From contig NC_056765.1 of NCBI RefSeq assembly GCF_018687715.1, positions 2,294,001 through 2,358,000 of the forward strand: 64,000 nt of DNA, written 5' to 3'. Each line of letters begins with the position of its first letter. The first letter of the stretch is position 1. This stretch comes from Carya illinoinensis. Taxonomy: Eukaryota > Streptophyta > Magnoliopsida > Fagales > Juglandaceae. A program made the translations under genes and the position numbers. Positions 34,111-48,100 of this stretch are shown piece by piece. Under the pieces are notes generated by a model, which saw only the letters and a program-made list of their open reading frames with translations, made no database searches and was not told where the DNA came from.

Positions 34111-37100
34111 ATAATTTCCTTATTGTGCATGGATAGCTTAAATCCCCCAGACCTATGTGTATTAGGGAATCATTTGTTAGCATTAGGGAATGAGAAAAGA
34201 ACAAACATGTTCATAAAAGATATAATAGAATCATATTCTTATGTATATTTTTTTTTTCACTTTTTGTGCTGTTAGCCAGTATAACATCTTGTTACTTTGT
34301 CTTTCTGGGGAACTTTAGTTATCAATGTGTGGAAATCTGGACCATCCGTCGTTTGGTTATTGAGTACAACTTGTTTAGGTAGTCAATTGATTAGTGCTTT
34401 TGCCTGTGGCGATAATCTATCAAAACTATTAATACTTTAGAGTTTTCTTTTCTTCATGACTGTTGATGAATATGAGGCTAGGCTGATACAAAATGGGTTC
34501 TGGTTCAGTAAGGCTGATACAAATAGGGGATAGATTGCAAAAGATTTTGTAGTTCTAAATGATTTTTATCATTGTGGAGAGTTTTTACTTTTTATGGATA
34601 GAAAAGGTACCTAGCCCTTTCTTCCATACTGATGTGTCACGATCTCAGTGGTTGAAAATTAAAATAGGGGATAGGTTGCAAAAGATTTTGCAGTTTGGCA
34701 TAAAGTATTAAGTAATGGAAAAAATATATTTATCATCCCATAATTTGGCATTATATTTTAGGTTCATAAGTAAAATATAATAAATAGTTTTTAATCATCT
34801 AATATTATATCATGAGATGACGAGTAGCATTACTCTTTTTGAAAATTAAAGTGGCGAAAGATAATGTAATCTTTACCCTTTGATCTATTAAAAATAAATC
34901 TTGAACTCATCTCTCGCTCTCTTTTCTTCTGTATGTATGTGGTTATTAAAAAACTTTTAAAAAGTTAAAATACTAATTATTTCTTAACAAAGATGATGTA
35001 GAAGGCATTCACATCGACGTTGTGTCGAGTGTGTAAAAAATGAGACTTATAAATATATTTTTTACGACAATTATCTTATAACTCTTTTTATAATTAACTT
35101 TACAATCAATCAATGGTTATTTTATTAAAAATAAACTTAATTTTATAATATATATATATATATAGAGTTGAAAGAGAGTTGTAGGCTAATAATTTCCCTT
35201 TATTAAAATATTTATTATACATAATTTATGTGCTCTGCTGGGTATTGCCTTTTCGTGAGGGACTTGAGAAGTTGAGTTAACGAGGCCAAATGCATTGGTG
35301 GATTCACAAACGGTCTCGGCCGAGATGGCTAAGTACAGCAAGACCGTCCTTCTCGCGTCGTACGGTGCAAAGCAGTGAGGAGAAAACCGACACAAATGAG
35401 AGAATCCTTCACTCTATTCATATCATTTAAGACCGAGTTTTGCTGTATATAAATATAATTGCAAACTAATTTATGTACTAATACTGATTTATTTATACTT
35501 AAAATTTAAATTAACATTATTTTTAATAAAATTTACTTTTCGACCAATCACATCACATTGATATACATATTAATACACAATTATATTTGTAACTATATTT
35601 TTCCTTTAAGATCAGGTTGAAACTGATGCTGAATCGCTGATTACAAATAGCTTACGTGTAATTTTCACGTGATAAGTATTCATGTAGTTGTCTGCTTAAG
35701 CCATAAATTAAGATGGAAGAAATCCCATATGGGTCATCACTTTCACAAAAAATAAAAATAAAAAAGAAATATTCTAATTATATAGAGATTATACAAAATT
35801 AATATATAAAATGATGTAACTTGATGTAGTATATCAGATCGTAAAATTTTTTTTATTGTAAAGTAGATCTAATGGGATTACAAGAAATTATATTAATTTA
35901 TAAATTTACTTTTATTATAAAATAGATATAACATGATCACATGAAATTATATTAATTTATAAATTTACTTTTACGTAACAACATTTTTTTTAAATAAAAA
36001 AAAAAAAGAGAGAAAAGAATCTTTATTAGAAGTGATCGATGACAACAGAGCATTGGTTGCTACAATTCTTCTGAACCATTCCTGCATTTTTTAAAAGATT
36101 TTGTAGTATAATGGTTTGAAGGTGAGGGATCCAATGGTTTGTTAGGTAGTATTGTAGTTCATTTGAAAGCACGAAATTTTCTAGTTTCAACTCCAGCTGT
36201 ATAGATGCTTCTCCCTGCCTTTCATGCCTATAGGTCATTTTATCAAAAGAATAACAATCCGATAACCCGGCTGTACCATCCAAGAATGTTTGTATTTCCG
36301 AAAAATACAACGTCAGATGTCTCCGAAGTGACAATGAACCAGATCCATATATATGACTATATGAGACACTCAACACATTAAAAACTTCCTTGTTGTTTCA
36401 CTTTTTTTCATAAAACAACAAAAAATCTTGATGAGGTAGCCTTTCCCACGTTATAAATCTTCTAATCCTGTGTAATGCAGGCGTTCATCTCAATATATTT
36501 TCAAGTGAAATTTCCATGAATTTACACCCCCAATGCCCATGAAATCTTCAATTTTTATGATAATGGATTTCAGGCAAAATTATATAATATATAGAGCAAA
36601 AGTATATACACACATATATATCCATAGGTTACCCTCCCCTGAGTCCCTTGAATTATTTCCTTTTATTTATTTATTAAATAACAAATACATGAAGAAAAAT
36701 ATGGAGATTTTTCATTTTATTCAAATTGGAATATTGAACCAGATTAATTATTAATTTTGATAACATCAATAGAATTGTGTACAGTATGCATTTTCTTGTC
36801 ACTTGACAACAAAACATATAAACAGAGAAATGGTTTATCCACAAAAGAATTTTACAAAAATAAACTCATAAACTTACCTGTTTTAATGTGATATGTTGTA
36901 TTGTTACTTTTATTGTAAAAATCTAAAATATCACATTAAATTATATCAATTTATATGTTGACTTTTATAAAATCTCTTTGTACCTATAACATTCTCTACG
37001 ACACACACATGTATATATAATATAATATAGATACAAATAATTTTAAGTTATATATTATATGTCATAGAGAATATAATATTATTATATAATATAACATGGT

Positions 37101-38514
37101 ACGGACGAAGTACGTTGGTTTCAAAGAGGATATATTCAATGCATGGCGGCAAAGTTAACTGCCATTTGGAAAGTCCAACTGTATATGATGATGAGTGAAT
37201 GCAGACGCTAGCCGGCGATGTTCACAAGCCAATGACGTCGTTTCGAGCACTGCTGATCCTTTTCATTTCTTCTGTCTTGATTCTGACCATTAGCATTGGA
37301 CTCATCAAATTCATCTTTAAAAATTAAGAAAAAGTACATATTTTTCATAAATTCAAAACCTTCATATCTATAATTCCACATTAGATTAACCATTAGATTC
37401 ATCAAAATAATAATATAATATTATTTTCTTAATAATAATATTTTTAATTTTTTTCTTCATATTTTGTAATTATACTAACTACATAGACATTAATAGTTTA
37501 ATTTAGTACTTAAATAATTGATTCCCAACTAATTTAGAATAAAATAAAATAAAACTATTGTCTTTTAAAATTAGAATAAAATATTAGTTTGAATGTGGAA
37601 TAATAGACCTTTAAATTTGAAGGAAGAGCAACAATTACTATAGCTCAAAGTTTCCCAAATATCTCTTTGATGAATCCAATGTAGGTTCATTTTAAGTAAA
37701 TTCATCAAAATTTGAAGATCTATTAACTTTTGATGAAGCCAATGCTAATGCTCTTAGACTTTTCCTAATTGGCACTAATGTTGATTAGTCGTACATGCAA
37801 GTACAGCTATATATACTGTTCCTTTAGTCCCATTCTTGGAGTAATCTGTCCAGCTTTTAGCGCCCTAGGTTCGGTGCAGCTTCTAGGACATGAGGGTTTG
37901 ATGCGTGAGAAAGAGATTTGAAGGCATCTTTTACGTGTCTTTTAAAAAAAAAAAAATTAAATAGGCGAGGTCAAAGCGTCTTATTATAAATACCCTCAAT
38001 GAGGCGAAGGAACAACCGTGGAAAAATTACATCAAGAACGAATGTAAGTGCCAAAAGTGGGATCGTTAGTTTCATAGGTGCCAAAAGTTACTGTTTTATT
38101 TTCTGAATTCGTGTTGCTAATGGGATTTCTGGGTTTATTTGTTGCTACTGAGATTGGTGAATATTGAATACCGGATGTATGGTTAATGTTCTATGTTTGA
38201 GGCCTCATACTTGCAGTTATGCAAGAAGTGCGTTTTTTAGGATGTTTGCTTTGACAGAAAGAAAAGAGGACAAGGCAATGGGTTTTGATTTTTCTTTTTC
38301 CTCATATAAAAACAATAGATTGAATTAAGAAGAGGTGGATTCAAATGACTTAACATTCAAGTTGAAATTAAATAAGAAGTACTAACATCAACCTATTTGT
38401 TTTATGGATTAGCAAACTCAATGTAAAGATTGCATATGTAATGGACTATCTGATCTTACAGTTAATCTGGTAAAGACTTTCTTGGTGGCGGGTTGAAGCT
38501 AAAGGAAATCCAAA
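34111..38514. other. Intergenic stretch with MITE copies, no supported gene
   Basis: AT-rich, 4.4 kb. Repeats of the 7.9-kb MITE family lie at about 35778-35985 (with an internal duplication of AATTATATTAATTTATAAAT) and 36861-36996, and another element lies at 37283-37756. A GC-richer patch at 35280-35400 encodes nothing I can place. The 116-residue minus frame at 36026-36376 matches nothing I know. Presumed promoter and 5'-UTR sequence of the H+-ATPase lies upstream of 38515. Confidence 0.5.
37283..37756. mobile_element. MITE with CATTAGCATTGG inverted ends
   Basis: CATTAGCATTGGactCATCAAA at about 37288 and the reverse complement of the right end (CATTAGCATTGGcttCATCAAA, ending near 37750) agree at 20 of 22 positions. 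The interior is AT-rich with further TGATGAATCCAATG-like motifs and has no coding capacity. Confidence 0.6.
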
Positions 38515-41092
38515 ATGGTTGAAATGTCGCATTCCCTTGATGCTGTTAACCAGGAAGCTGTTGATCTGGTATGTGCTTTTTAAAAAAGGAAACTTAAAAC
38601 ATGACAAAAGAGATTTTAGTGATGAAGGTGCCAGGCTGGTTGACATTGTTTGTTTCTTTTTGTTTGTTTGTTTTCATTTTGAAGATTCATAACTGCAAAC
38701 CTAGGAATAATAGAACCAAATGCAATCTCCATAGTTAGATGTAAAATAATGAGAAAATTTGATTCCTTGGTAGAATAAAGTCTGGTTCTGCATTAAAGAT
38801 CCTCTTTTTTCTTATTCGTTTTCTTTGTTGAAGTACAGTAAGATTGGAAAATAAACTGAAGTTGGTTCTTTTGTGTATGGTTAATGGTGTATCATGGTGA
38901 TAATTTGATTTGACCTAAAAATGGAAAAGAGACGGAAGGAAATGCAAAGAATTTTTCACTACTTCAATCTTATTTGTTTGGCACAAAACGATATGCTAAA
39001 TTGGAAGTTGCTTATTGTAGGAGAATATACCCCTTAAAGAAGTTTTTGAGCATCTTACTTGTACAAGGGAAGGTTTGACTTCTGATGAAGTTCAAAAGCG
39101 ACTGGTTTTGTTTGGTTACAACAAACTTGAGGAGAAAAAGGTTGAAGAAGCAATGTTCAATTTAATCTCACTGTTTCCTTGCTTTCTATTGCTTCATTAT
39201 TGCTTTCTCAGTCTCCCTCATTGTATTGGTTCTCTGCTCTTCTACCCTGCTCTAGAAAAGCAAAATACTGAAGTTTTTCGGCTTTATGTGGAATCCTTTA
39301 TCATGGGTTATGGAGGCTGCAGCTGTCATGGCCATTTCTCTTACGCAAGGAGGGGTAAGTCTATATGAATATTCGAGTTTTCTTCTTTATCTACTCTTGT
39401 TTTTCTAATATGGTCGGCTATATGACATTGACCCTGTGAGTTGAAAAAAATTAGTACTAATATTAGTCATCATTGAAGATTCTTACCTTCATTGAACCAC
39501 GTTGAAATCAAGAAGTCCTTAATTCTTTCTGTTCATTAGTTTTCCCTACTAGAAGTTGAAATGACATGTTGAAATTTAGTCAAATTGGAGTCTTCTGTCA
39601 ATTATTTTGGGGAGAATGTTGACAAAACCTTATCTGTGCAGCGTAAAGAAGCAGATTATCATGACTTTGTTGGCATCCTGGTCTTACTAATCATTAATTC
39701 TACTATCAGTTTCATAGAGGAAAACAATGCTGGCAGCCTGGCAATGCAGCTGCCGCTCTTATGGCACGTTTGGCCCCAAAAGCAAAGGTTCTTCTGTTTG
39801 CATATTGATATCCTAAGTTCATGACAGCTAAACCTTGCCATCAAGAACTAGTTCCACCTTGTTATTGATTATCCACTCTGTCAGAGACATCTTATCTTGT
39901 TTTCACTTTGTTTTTACTTCTAATTATTCTTGATCAGGTACTACGTGAAGGAAAATGGAGTAAAGAAGATGCTTCAGTGCTCGTTCCCGGAGACATAATT
40001 AGTATCAAACTTGGTGACATTATTCCTGCTGATGCACGTCTTCTTGAAGGAGATCCTTTGAAAATTGATCAGGTAAATATTGTTATTGATCCTTTGAAAA
40101 CTAGGCCCTAGTGCCATTATGACCGCAATATGTATCCCATATTGTTATCTCCTAATCTAGCCTCCTGAATTTAACCTATTTTCTTTGTCACTTTCAGTCT
40201 GCACTTACTGGGGAATCTCTTCCAGTAACAAAGAATCCTGCTGATGGGGTTTATTCAGGCTCCACATGCAAGCAAGGGGAAATCGAAGCAGTTGTTATTG
40301 CAACCAGTGTTCACACTTTCTTGTTGAAAACACTACACATGTTGGGCATTTCCAACAGGTAATTTACAAAAACTTTATATCCATACTGTCAATCCAAAAC
40401 ATGTTTTAAGCACTCCTGTCAAGAATTTCTCCAAATCATAACTATAAATATTTTCATATTCATGCTTAATATTATCTAACTGTTGAATTTAAATAATTTT
40501 TTCAGGTTTTAACATCAACTGGAAACTTCTGCATTTGTTCTATTGCTGTCGGGATGTTTACAGAAATCATTGTGATATATGTGATTCACCACAGGGGATT
40601 TCGTGTTGGCATTGATAATCTACTTGTCCCACTAACTGGGGGCATCCCAATTGCAATGCCAACTGTTCTTTCTGTTACAATGGCCATTGGTTCACATCTT
40701 TTACCACAGCAGGTTTGTGAAGCCACAGCCACTGTCTAGATTGATTTGGAAAATTAATGGCAGTGAATAAGAATGAATTAATGGTTCTCAATTGTGAATA
40801 TTATTGGATGTTGGGCATTATGTCTTGTGCAGGGTGCCATAACAAAAAGAATGACAGCTATTGAGGAAATGGCTGGAATGGATGTGCTATGCAGTGACAA
40901 AACAGGCACACTGACACTAAACAAGCTTACGGTTGATAAAAATATGATTGAGGTAATACGCTCTATTTTGCCTTTTAGTCTTCATGAGATGGAAATGGGC
41001 ATATTGGATATAGCTTCAAGGTAGAAACCAAAATATTAGATGTTCAATCACATTTTGCCTTGCACGTGTGCATTTCATGTTACTTTGTCTCA

Positions 41093-41190
41093 GTTTCCAT
41101 TCCAAGAGACTCTCTGGTGTACGTCCTGTGTACATGAGCTATGTCTATTACCTTAATTGATAAAATTATTTATTACTTAGAAAATAAAAA
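41093..41190 (+). mobile_element. LINE 3'-end fragment in an intron of the pseudogene
   Basis: TGTGTACATGAGCTATGTC, then a TTGATAAAATTATTTATTAC A-rich tail, resembles the 3' end of local LINEs. Short and degenerate. Confidence 0.4.
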
Positions 41191-44126
41191 GTTTCATTAT
41201 TCCAAGAGACACATCTAAAGAAACAAGATATCATCTCCACCGCTACTAACCCCAACCAAAACAAAAGTGACAATGGAATTCTTGTGTCTTTCTATTGGTT
41301 GTCTGGCATATTTGTTTTTTTAAAGTTGTGAAATGCTATTTGTGCTTGCTTCATAGGACTTTTCAACCATCCATACCATTACAGGTTTTTGACAAAGGTG
41401 TTGAGAAGGATACGGTTGTACTTATGGCTGCAAGAGCATCGAGGTTAGAGAATCAAGATGCTATTGATGCTGCAATTGTTTCAATGTTAGGTGACCCTAA
41501 GGAGGTATTTGACTAGGAAAATATTTATAAGGTCATTTTTACAGAAAATGGTTCCATTAATGTGTGTGTATGTTCTTTTAAAGAGGATTATACTCAATTT
41601 TATTTAATTTATGTGCGTGGTGGGTGTGATCAACCGAAGGTATAAAGATGCTTCTTGTCCATCTTCCATTGTCATCACCAGCATTTGGTTGTTGCTGTTT
41701 CTGCAATGGGTTATGGGAGTCTTACATTTCTTTTTCTTACAAATCACAACATGTTGAAGACACTCTTTAGAACTGATAGATGTTTGGTTCTGAAACCCAG
41801 CTCTAGGAGTTTCTGCAAAATTTATCTTCTCATGATTGCTTATTATCTTGAATTGAGCTTTTTTCTTTTCACCAAAAAAGGGCTACTTTCATCTAACTCC
41901 TCAGTACTCACATTAAGGAGTGAGTAAACCACGGTACAACTACATCAAAGGAAGAGAAAAACAACTCATTTACGATAATTTTATTGTTTTTGTAAGGCAC
42001 GAGCTGGAATCCAAGAAGTTCACTTCCTACCATTCAATCCAACTGACAAAAGGACTGCACTTACATACATCGATGAAGCTGGTAAAACGCAGAGTCAGCA
42101 AAGGTGCACCAGAGCAGGTAGAAACTATAACTGAACTTCCAGTTGAGTTATTAACCTTAAATGTGCACCCGCAAGTTCTGAACTCTTTTGCACCTATGCT
42201 ATTTAGATTCTCAATCTGGCACATAACAAATCGGAACTTGAACGGAAAGTACATGCAATGATTGACAAGTTTGCAGAACGTGGACTACGTTCCCTTGCAG
42301 TTGCTCGCCAGGTACCAGTACTCTCTCAAGGTTTCTTCATTGTATCATACACACGTTCCTATCTGTAGTTTCTTGAGAAAAATCTGGTTTCTTTTTCTCT
42401 AGGAAGTATCTGCTGGTACCAAAGACCATCCTGGTGGCCCCTGGCAGTTTGTTGGCCTTCTCCCTCTTTTTGACCCTCCTCGCCATGATAGTGCCGAAAC
42501 AATCAGAAGAGCTTTGGACCTCGGTGTGAGTGTTAAAATGATCACAGGTGAGTGCTGAAGCTTTCTTTTTGGACATTTGAGGTAGAAAAGATCCATGATA
42601 ATATAATACCACTTTCAAACTGAAGGCGCAAAGAAAAAAGAAGGAAAAAAAAAAAAAAATCTCTCTCCATAGCATACAACAAGTGTCTCCATTTTTAGAA
42701 TCGGTTGTATCTTCTACATAGGAAGTGAAGATATGGGTTTTGAGATTAACATCAACATTAGCCATTTCTTTTCAAAGGGAATCAAACTATCATACGGCTC
42801 AAATTCATTTACAATGCAAATAAGAGAGCTCTATCCTCTCCACCACCAGGCATCCCTTCACTTAATTGGGCACATTTGCTTTTCAGAGAAATCTCATGAC
42901 TACAATGCACACATCGAGAGACATCTAATCAATGCACTACTGATTACGAGTCAGCCACCAAATCAACAGGAAACTAGTTCGGTTTCAAGCGAAGTCTTAA
43001 TCCATCCAAACCGCGCTTACCTGAGTATGAGTTCTTGTTCCCCTCCCATAATTAGAAGAGAAGCCTGCAAGGAAAAAACCAGCTGCTCCTATCTACATTT
43101 ATTTTAACTCTTCTTAACTCTGGCTTGCACCATTACAAAACATGTATCGTAGGCCATTCCACACCACCGCAATGGATTCCTACAGAGCTTGCTATGTAAC
43201 AACAATGAAACCTTAATGCATCTGCTCGGTGATTTCACCTTTTTATAACCCTTGCAGGTGACCAACTTGCAATTGCAAAGGAAACAGGGAGACGACTTGG
43301 TATGGGCACGAATATGTACCCCTCTTCATCTCTGCTTGGTGATGGTAAAGATGCAGAAGTTGCTGGTCTCCAATTGATGAACTTATAGAGAAAGCTGATG
43401 GTTTTGCTGGCGTCTTTCCAGGTTAGTGAGGCATTAATGATAAGAGTGAGTCCTTAAATCTTGATTTTCAGAAAATTTCTAATAATAAGTTTTTCTCCTT
43501 CAGAGCATAAGTGTGAGATTGTGAAGAAATTGCAAGCTAGAAAGCACATTTGTGGAATGACCGGGGATGGAGTAAATAATGCACCTGCCTTGAAGATAGC
43601 TGACATAGGAATTGCTGTGGCAGATTCCACAGATGCTGCTCGTAGTGCTTCAGATATTGTTCTAACAGAACCTGGGTTGAGTGTAATCATTAGTGCTGTT
43701 TTAACAAGCCGGGCAATCTTCCAGAGAATGAAAAAAAATACACGGTAATCTAACAATTACTAGATATATTGAAGAAATTATCAGTCTTAGTTTACTCCTT
43801 GTTAGATTAAATGTTGAGACTCTTTATCTTTGCTCCCCTTCATCCAGATATATGCTGTTTCTATCACTATACGTATTGTGGTAGGCTCCATTCTAAACTA
43901 AGTTCTTGTATATGAACTTGTTTATAATTGCATCCCACAACCAAGCTTGTCTCATTTGCAGCTGATTTTTGTATAACAGCTAGGTTTCTTGGTGCTGAAT
44001 ATCATCTGGAACTTTAATTTCCCTCCTTTCATGGTTCTTGTCATCGCCGTTCTTAATGATGGTTAACTTACTTTCTTAAACCATCGTCCTATGTTTAATG
44101 GACTAATAATTTGTTTCTTTCCTCCC

Positions 44127-44514
44127 TGTTACGAGTGGAGACAATAATTAGTGGGTTAGTGGGTCATGCATTTCCATTGCTTATTTAATGCATCGAAAGG
44201 CACCCACCCACCGGTTAGTTTTTTGGTTTATTAGGCACACACACAACCCACGTAATTGATGCAGCAAATTGCTGCACCGAAAGTGGGTTGCTCTCCTATA
44301 AATAGGAGAGCTTAATTGTGCGAAGTAGTGTGTGTGGGGAAGAAAGAAAACAGAAAGAGTGGGTGAGCAGAGAGAGTTTAAAGAGAGGTTTTTTGTAAAA
44401 AATTATTTCATAGTGAAGTTACAGCAGCTGTGGACATAGGCAATTGCCGAACCACGTTAAATTTCGTCTCTCTTTTTGCTTAAAATTATCTCTGTCTCCG
44501 ACCAGCTCCCGACA
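44127..44514 (+). repeat. 5' LTR of the second Copia element
   Basis: TG...CA ends. The TATA box TATAAATA near 44298 lies in a perfect inverted repeat (GCTCTCCTAT-AA-ATAGGAGAGC). The last 120 bp (AGCAGCTGTGGAC, GGCAATTGCCGAACCACG) are conserved in the solo LTR at 49981-50393. Confidence 0.93.
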
Positions 44515-44784
44515 ACTAGTATCAGAGCTCTGGTTCGAGCTGTCCGAAAATTCAGGTTGCTCAAAATAAATTTTTGACAACTCCAGGGTGTTCCTCACGT
44601 CGAGACGAATCCGTTGCCTCAAACGGAATTGAAAACGGAGGTCGGAGGAGCCTACACGCGCCCCTAGAAGATCAGTGCGTGCATCTGTTGCAACTCACGC
44701 GCCCCCACGCGCACCCGAGGTTGAAGACGCGTGAAATCCACGCTCCCACGCGCCCTATAGGAACCCGCGCATGTACTTCACTCT

Positions 44785-44965
44785 CTGAGTCGAGCCGAGC
44801 CGAGCCGAGTTCCTGAGCCGAGCCGCGTTCTTGAGCCAAGCCGCTATCGAGCCGAGCCGCGTTCCTGAGCCAAGCCGTTATTGAGCCGAGCCGAGCCGAG
44901 CCGAGCCGTGTTCCTGAGCCGAGCCGTGACTGAGTCGAGCCGTATTCCTGAGCCGAGCCGACGTC
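44785..44965 (+). repeat. GAGCC pentamer repeats in the Copia leader
   Basis: Between the primer site and the polyprotein start, about 180 bp consist of (C)GAGCC repeats grouped in longer units of the form GAGCCGAGCCG-C/T-GTTCCT. It is far more GC-rich than the rest of the element and opens frames by chance. Confidence 0.85.
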
Positions 44966-45128
44966 ATCCTGCCACGTGTCGCACTCTGGTTGGCCGAAAC
45001 TGTTTTGGCTTGTTTAAACTCAATTTTGATCCAATTTTAATGATTCTGGACTCGTTTCCAGCTAATTCGAGTGTTTCGGACGCAACGGTGACATTTGTTT
45101 GTTTAAATTTGAACTCATTTATAAAGTT

Positions 45129-48100
45129 ATGGCTGGAGAAGAAGTTAAAGGTGTTGGTATCGAGAAATTTGACAGTACAGACTTTGCCTACTAGAGGATG
45201 CAGATAGAGGATTATCTCTATGGGAAGAAACTACATCTTCCACTCCTAGGAAGAAAGCCAGATGACATGAGCAATGAAGATTGGAGTTTCCTTGATAGAC
45301 AAGTGTTGGGAGTCATTCGACTAACACTGTCAAGATCAGTTGCACACAATGTGAGAAAGGAAAAGACCACAGCGGATTTGATGAAAGCTCTATCAGACAT
45401 GTACGAGTAGCCATCAGCCAATAACAAAGTGCATTTGATGTACAAGCTATTCTACTTGAGAATGGCAGAAGGAACTCCAGTTATTCAGCATCTAAATGAG
45501 TTCAACACCATCATCAATCAATTAGCTTCAGTGGGGATTGAATTTGATGATGAAGTACGTGCACTGATTGCTCTGGCTCAATTGCCAAAAAGTTAGGAGG
45601 CCATGAGAACAGCTATTAGCAATTATTATGGCAAAACAAAGATGAAGTATCAAGATATCCGGGACCATATTCTTAGCGAGGAAGTTCGCAGAAGAGATAC
45701 AGGAGAAGCATCAACTTCCAATTCTGCCTTAAACCTCGAGACGAGAGATAGAGGAGCTAGTAGAAGTTCAAATCGGGGCATGTCAAAGTCCCGAAGAGGC
45801 AGAAGTAAATCTAGGTCCGGAAAACAAGTACAGTGCTGGAATTGTGGCAATATTGGCCACTTCAAAAATAATTGCAAGGAAGCAAAGAAGAAGAATGAGC
45901 ATGACTCTGCTAATGCCATAACAGAAGATCTCCAAGATGCCTTACTCCTTTCAGTCGACAACCAAATTGAATCTTGGGTGTTAGATTCAGGAGTCTCATT
46001 CCACACTACAGCACACCGAGAAATCATGCAGAATTATGTCACTGGTGATTTCAGGAAGGTGTACTTAGCAGATGGTGAAGCGTTGGAAATCGAAGGCATG
46101 AGAGATATACCAATCAATCTGCCCAATGGAAGTGCATGGTTGCTACAGAAAGTGCGACATGTTCCCAAGCTCATGAGGAACCTGATTTCTGTAGGACAAC
46201 TTGATGCTGATGGGCATTCGGTACTATTTACCGGTGGCATGTGGAAGATAACAAAAGGAGCTATGGTAGTAACTCGAGGCACAAAAACAGGTACTCTATA
46301 CATAACTTCAAGCATTAGAGATACTGTTGCAATTGCTGACGCAAATGCCAACCTATGGCATCAAAGGCTTGGTCACATGAGTGAGAAAGGAATGAAAGTA
46401 CTATTATCCAAGGGGAAGTTACCAAAGTTGGAATCAACTGATTTCGACATGTGTGAAGGTTGCATTTTTGGGAAGCAGAAAAATGTTAGTTTCCTGAAAA
46501 ATGGCAGAACTCCAAAGTCTACAAAGTTGGAGTTGGTACACACAGATTTGTGGGGGCCATCCCCAGTCGCTTCTCTTGAAGGATCGCGGTACTATGTTTC
46601 CTTTATTGATGACTCAAGCAGGAAAGTATGGGTTTATTTTTTGAAAAATAAATCTGACACATTTAACACTTTCAAGAAGTGGAGAGCCATGGTTGAAAAT
46701 GAAACAGGCTTGAAGTTGAAATGTCTGAGGTCAGACAATGGCGGAGAGTACATCGACGGAGGGTTCAAAGAATTCTGTGCTGCAAATGGGATTAGATTTC
46801 AGAAGACTATTCCTGGGACACCGCAACAGAATGGCGTAGCTGAACGCATGAACAGAACTCTCAACGAATGTGCCAGAAGCATGAGGCTAAATTTAGGATT
46901 GCCTGAATGTTTTTGGGCTAATGCAGTTAACATTGCAGCCTATTTGATTAATCGGGGATCTTCAGTTCCCTTAAAGTTCGATTTACCAGAGGAAGTCTGG
47001 AGCGGAAAGAAGGTAAATCTTTCCCATTTGAAAGTAGTTGGTTGTGTATCATATGTTCACATAGATTCTACTGATCGTAACAAGTTAGAAGTCAAATCTA
47101 GAACATGTTTTTTCATCGGTTATGGTGATGAAGAATTTGGCTATCGATTTTGGGATGATAAAAATCGCAAAATCATCAGAAGTAGAAATGTGATATTCAA
47201 TGAGCAGATTCTGTACAAAGCTAAGTCACAAGCTGAATCTGAAGAGCAGCCAAAGAAACCTGAGGTCGTTGACTTTGATGTTACTCGAGTCAACACTGAT
47301 CAAAATGAGGATCAAGAGAATGATGATACACAGATCGAACCATGTACACCACTCACTGTTATTCAAAGATCTTCAAGGACAATCAGGCCACCACAGTGGT
47401 TCTCACCATCTCTACACTACATCCTGCTAACAGATAGTGGTGAACCGGAAAGTTATGATAAAGCTCTACGAATTGAAGATTCGATCAAGTGGGAGAAAGC
47501 TATGCAAGATGAGATGGATTCACTGATGTCAAATCAAACATGGGAGCTAACTAAGCTTCCAAAAGGCAAGAAGGCTTTGCACAATAAATGGGTGTACAGA
47601 ATTAAGGAAGAGCACAATGGTAGCAAGCGCTACAAAGCCAGAATGGTCGTGAAGGGGTTTCAACAAAAGGAAGGTGTCGACTACACAGACATTTTCTCCC
47701 CAGTTGTAAAATTGACCACGATTAGGCTAGTGTTGGCAATTGTGGCTGTAGAGAATCTACATCTTGAGCAGTTAGATGTGAAGACTACATTCCTTCATAG
47801 TGATTTGGAGGAAGACATCTATATGCACCAGCCACAAGGATTCTCAGTAAAGGAAAAAGAGAATCTAGTTTGCAAACTGAAGAAGAGCTTGTATGGCCTA
47901 AAACAAGCTCCACGACAATGGTACCGAAAGTTTGATAACTTCATGTGCAGTAATGGATTTACAAGACTGCAGGCTGACCATTGTTGCTATATGAAGAACT
48001 TTGACAACTCTTATATTATCCTACTGTTGTATGTGGATGATATGCTCGTTGCAGGGTCAAGCATCGAGGAGATCAATAAACTGAAGAAGCAGTTGTCAAA

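Noticed and set aside
36026..36376. 116-residue minus-strand ORF
   Set aside because: No recognisable family, no splice partners and an AT-rich setting; it may be a relic, but I cannot support it as a gene.
42733..43107. 124-residue ORF in an H+-ATPase intron
   Set aside because: Adjacent exons encode a continuous conserved pump sequence without it, and it has no recognisable motif.
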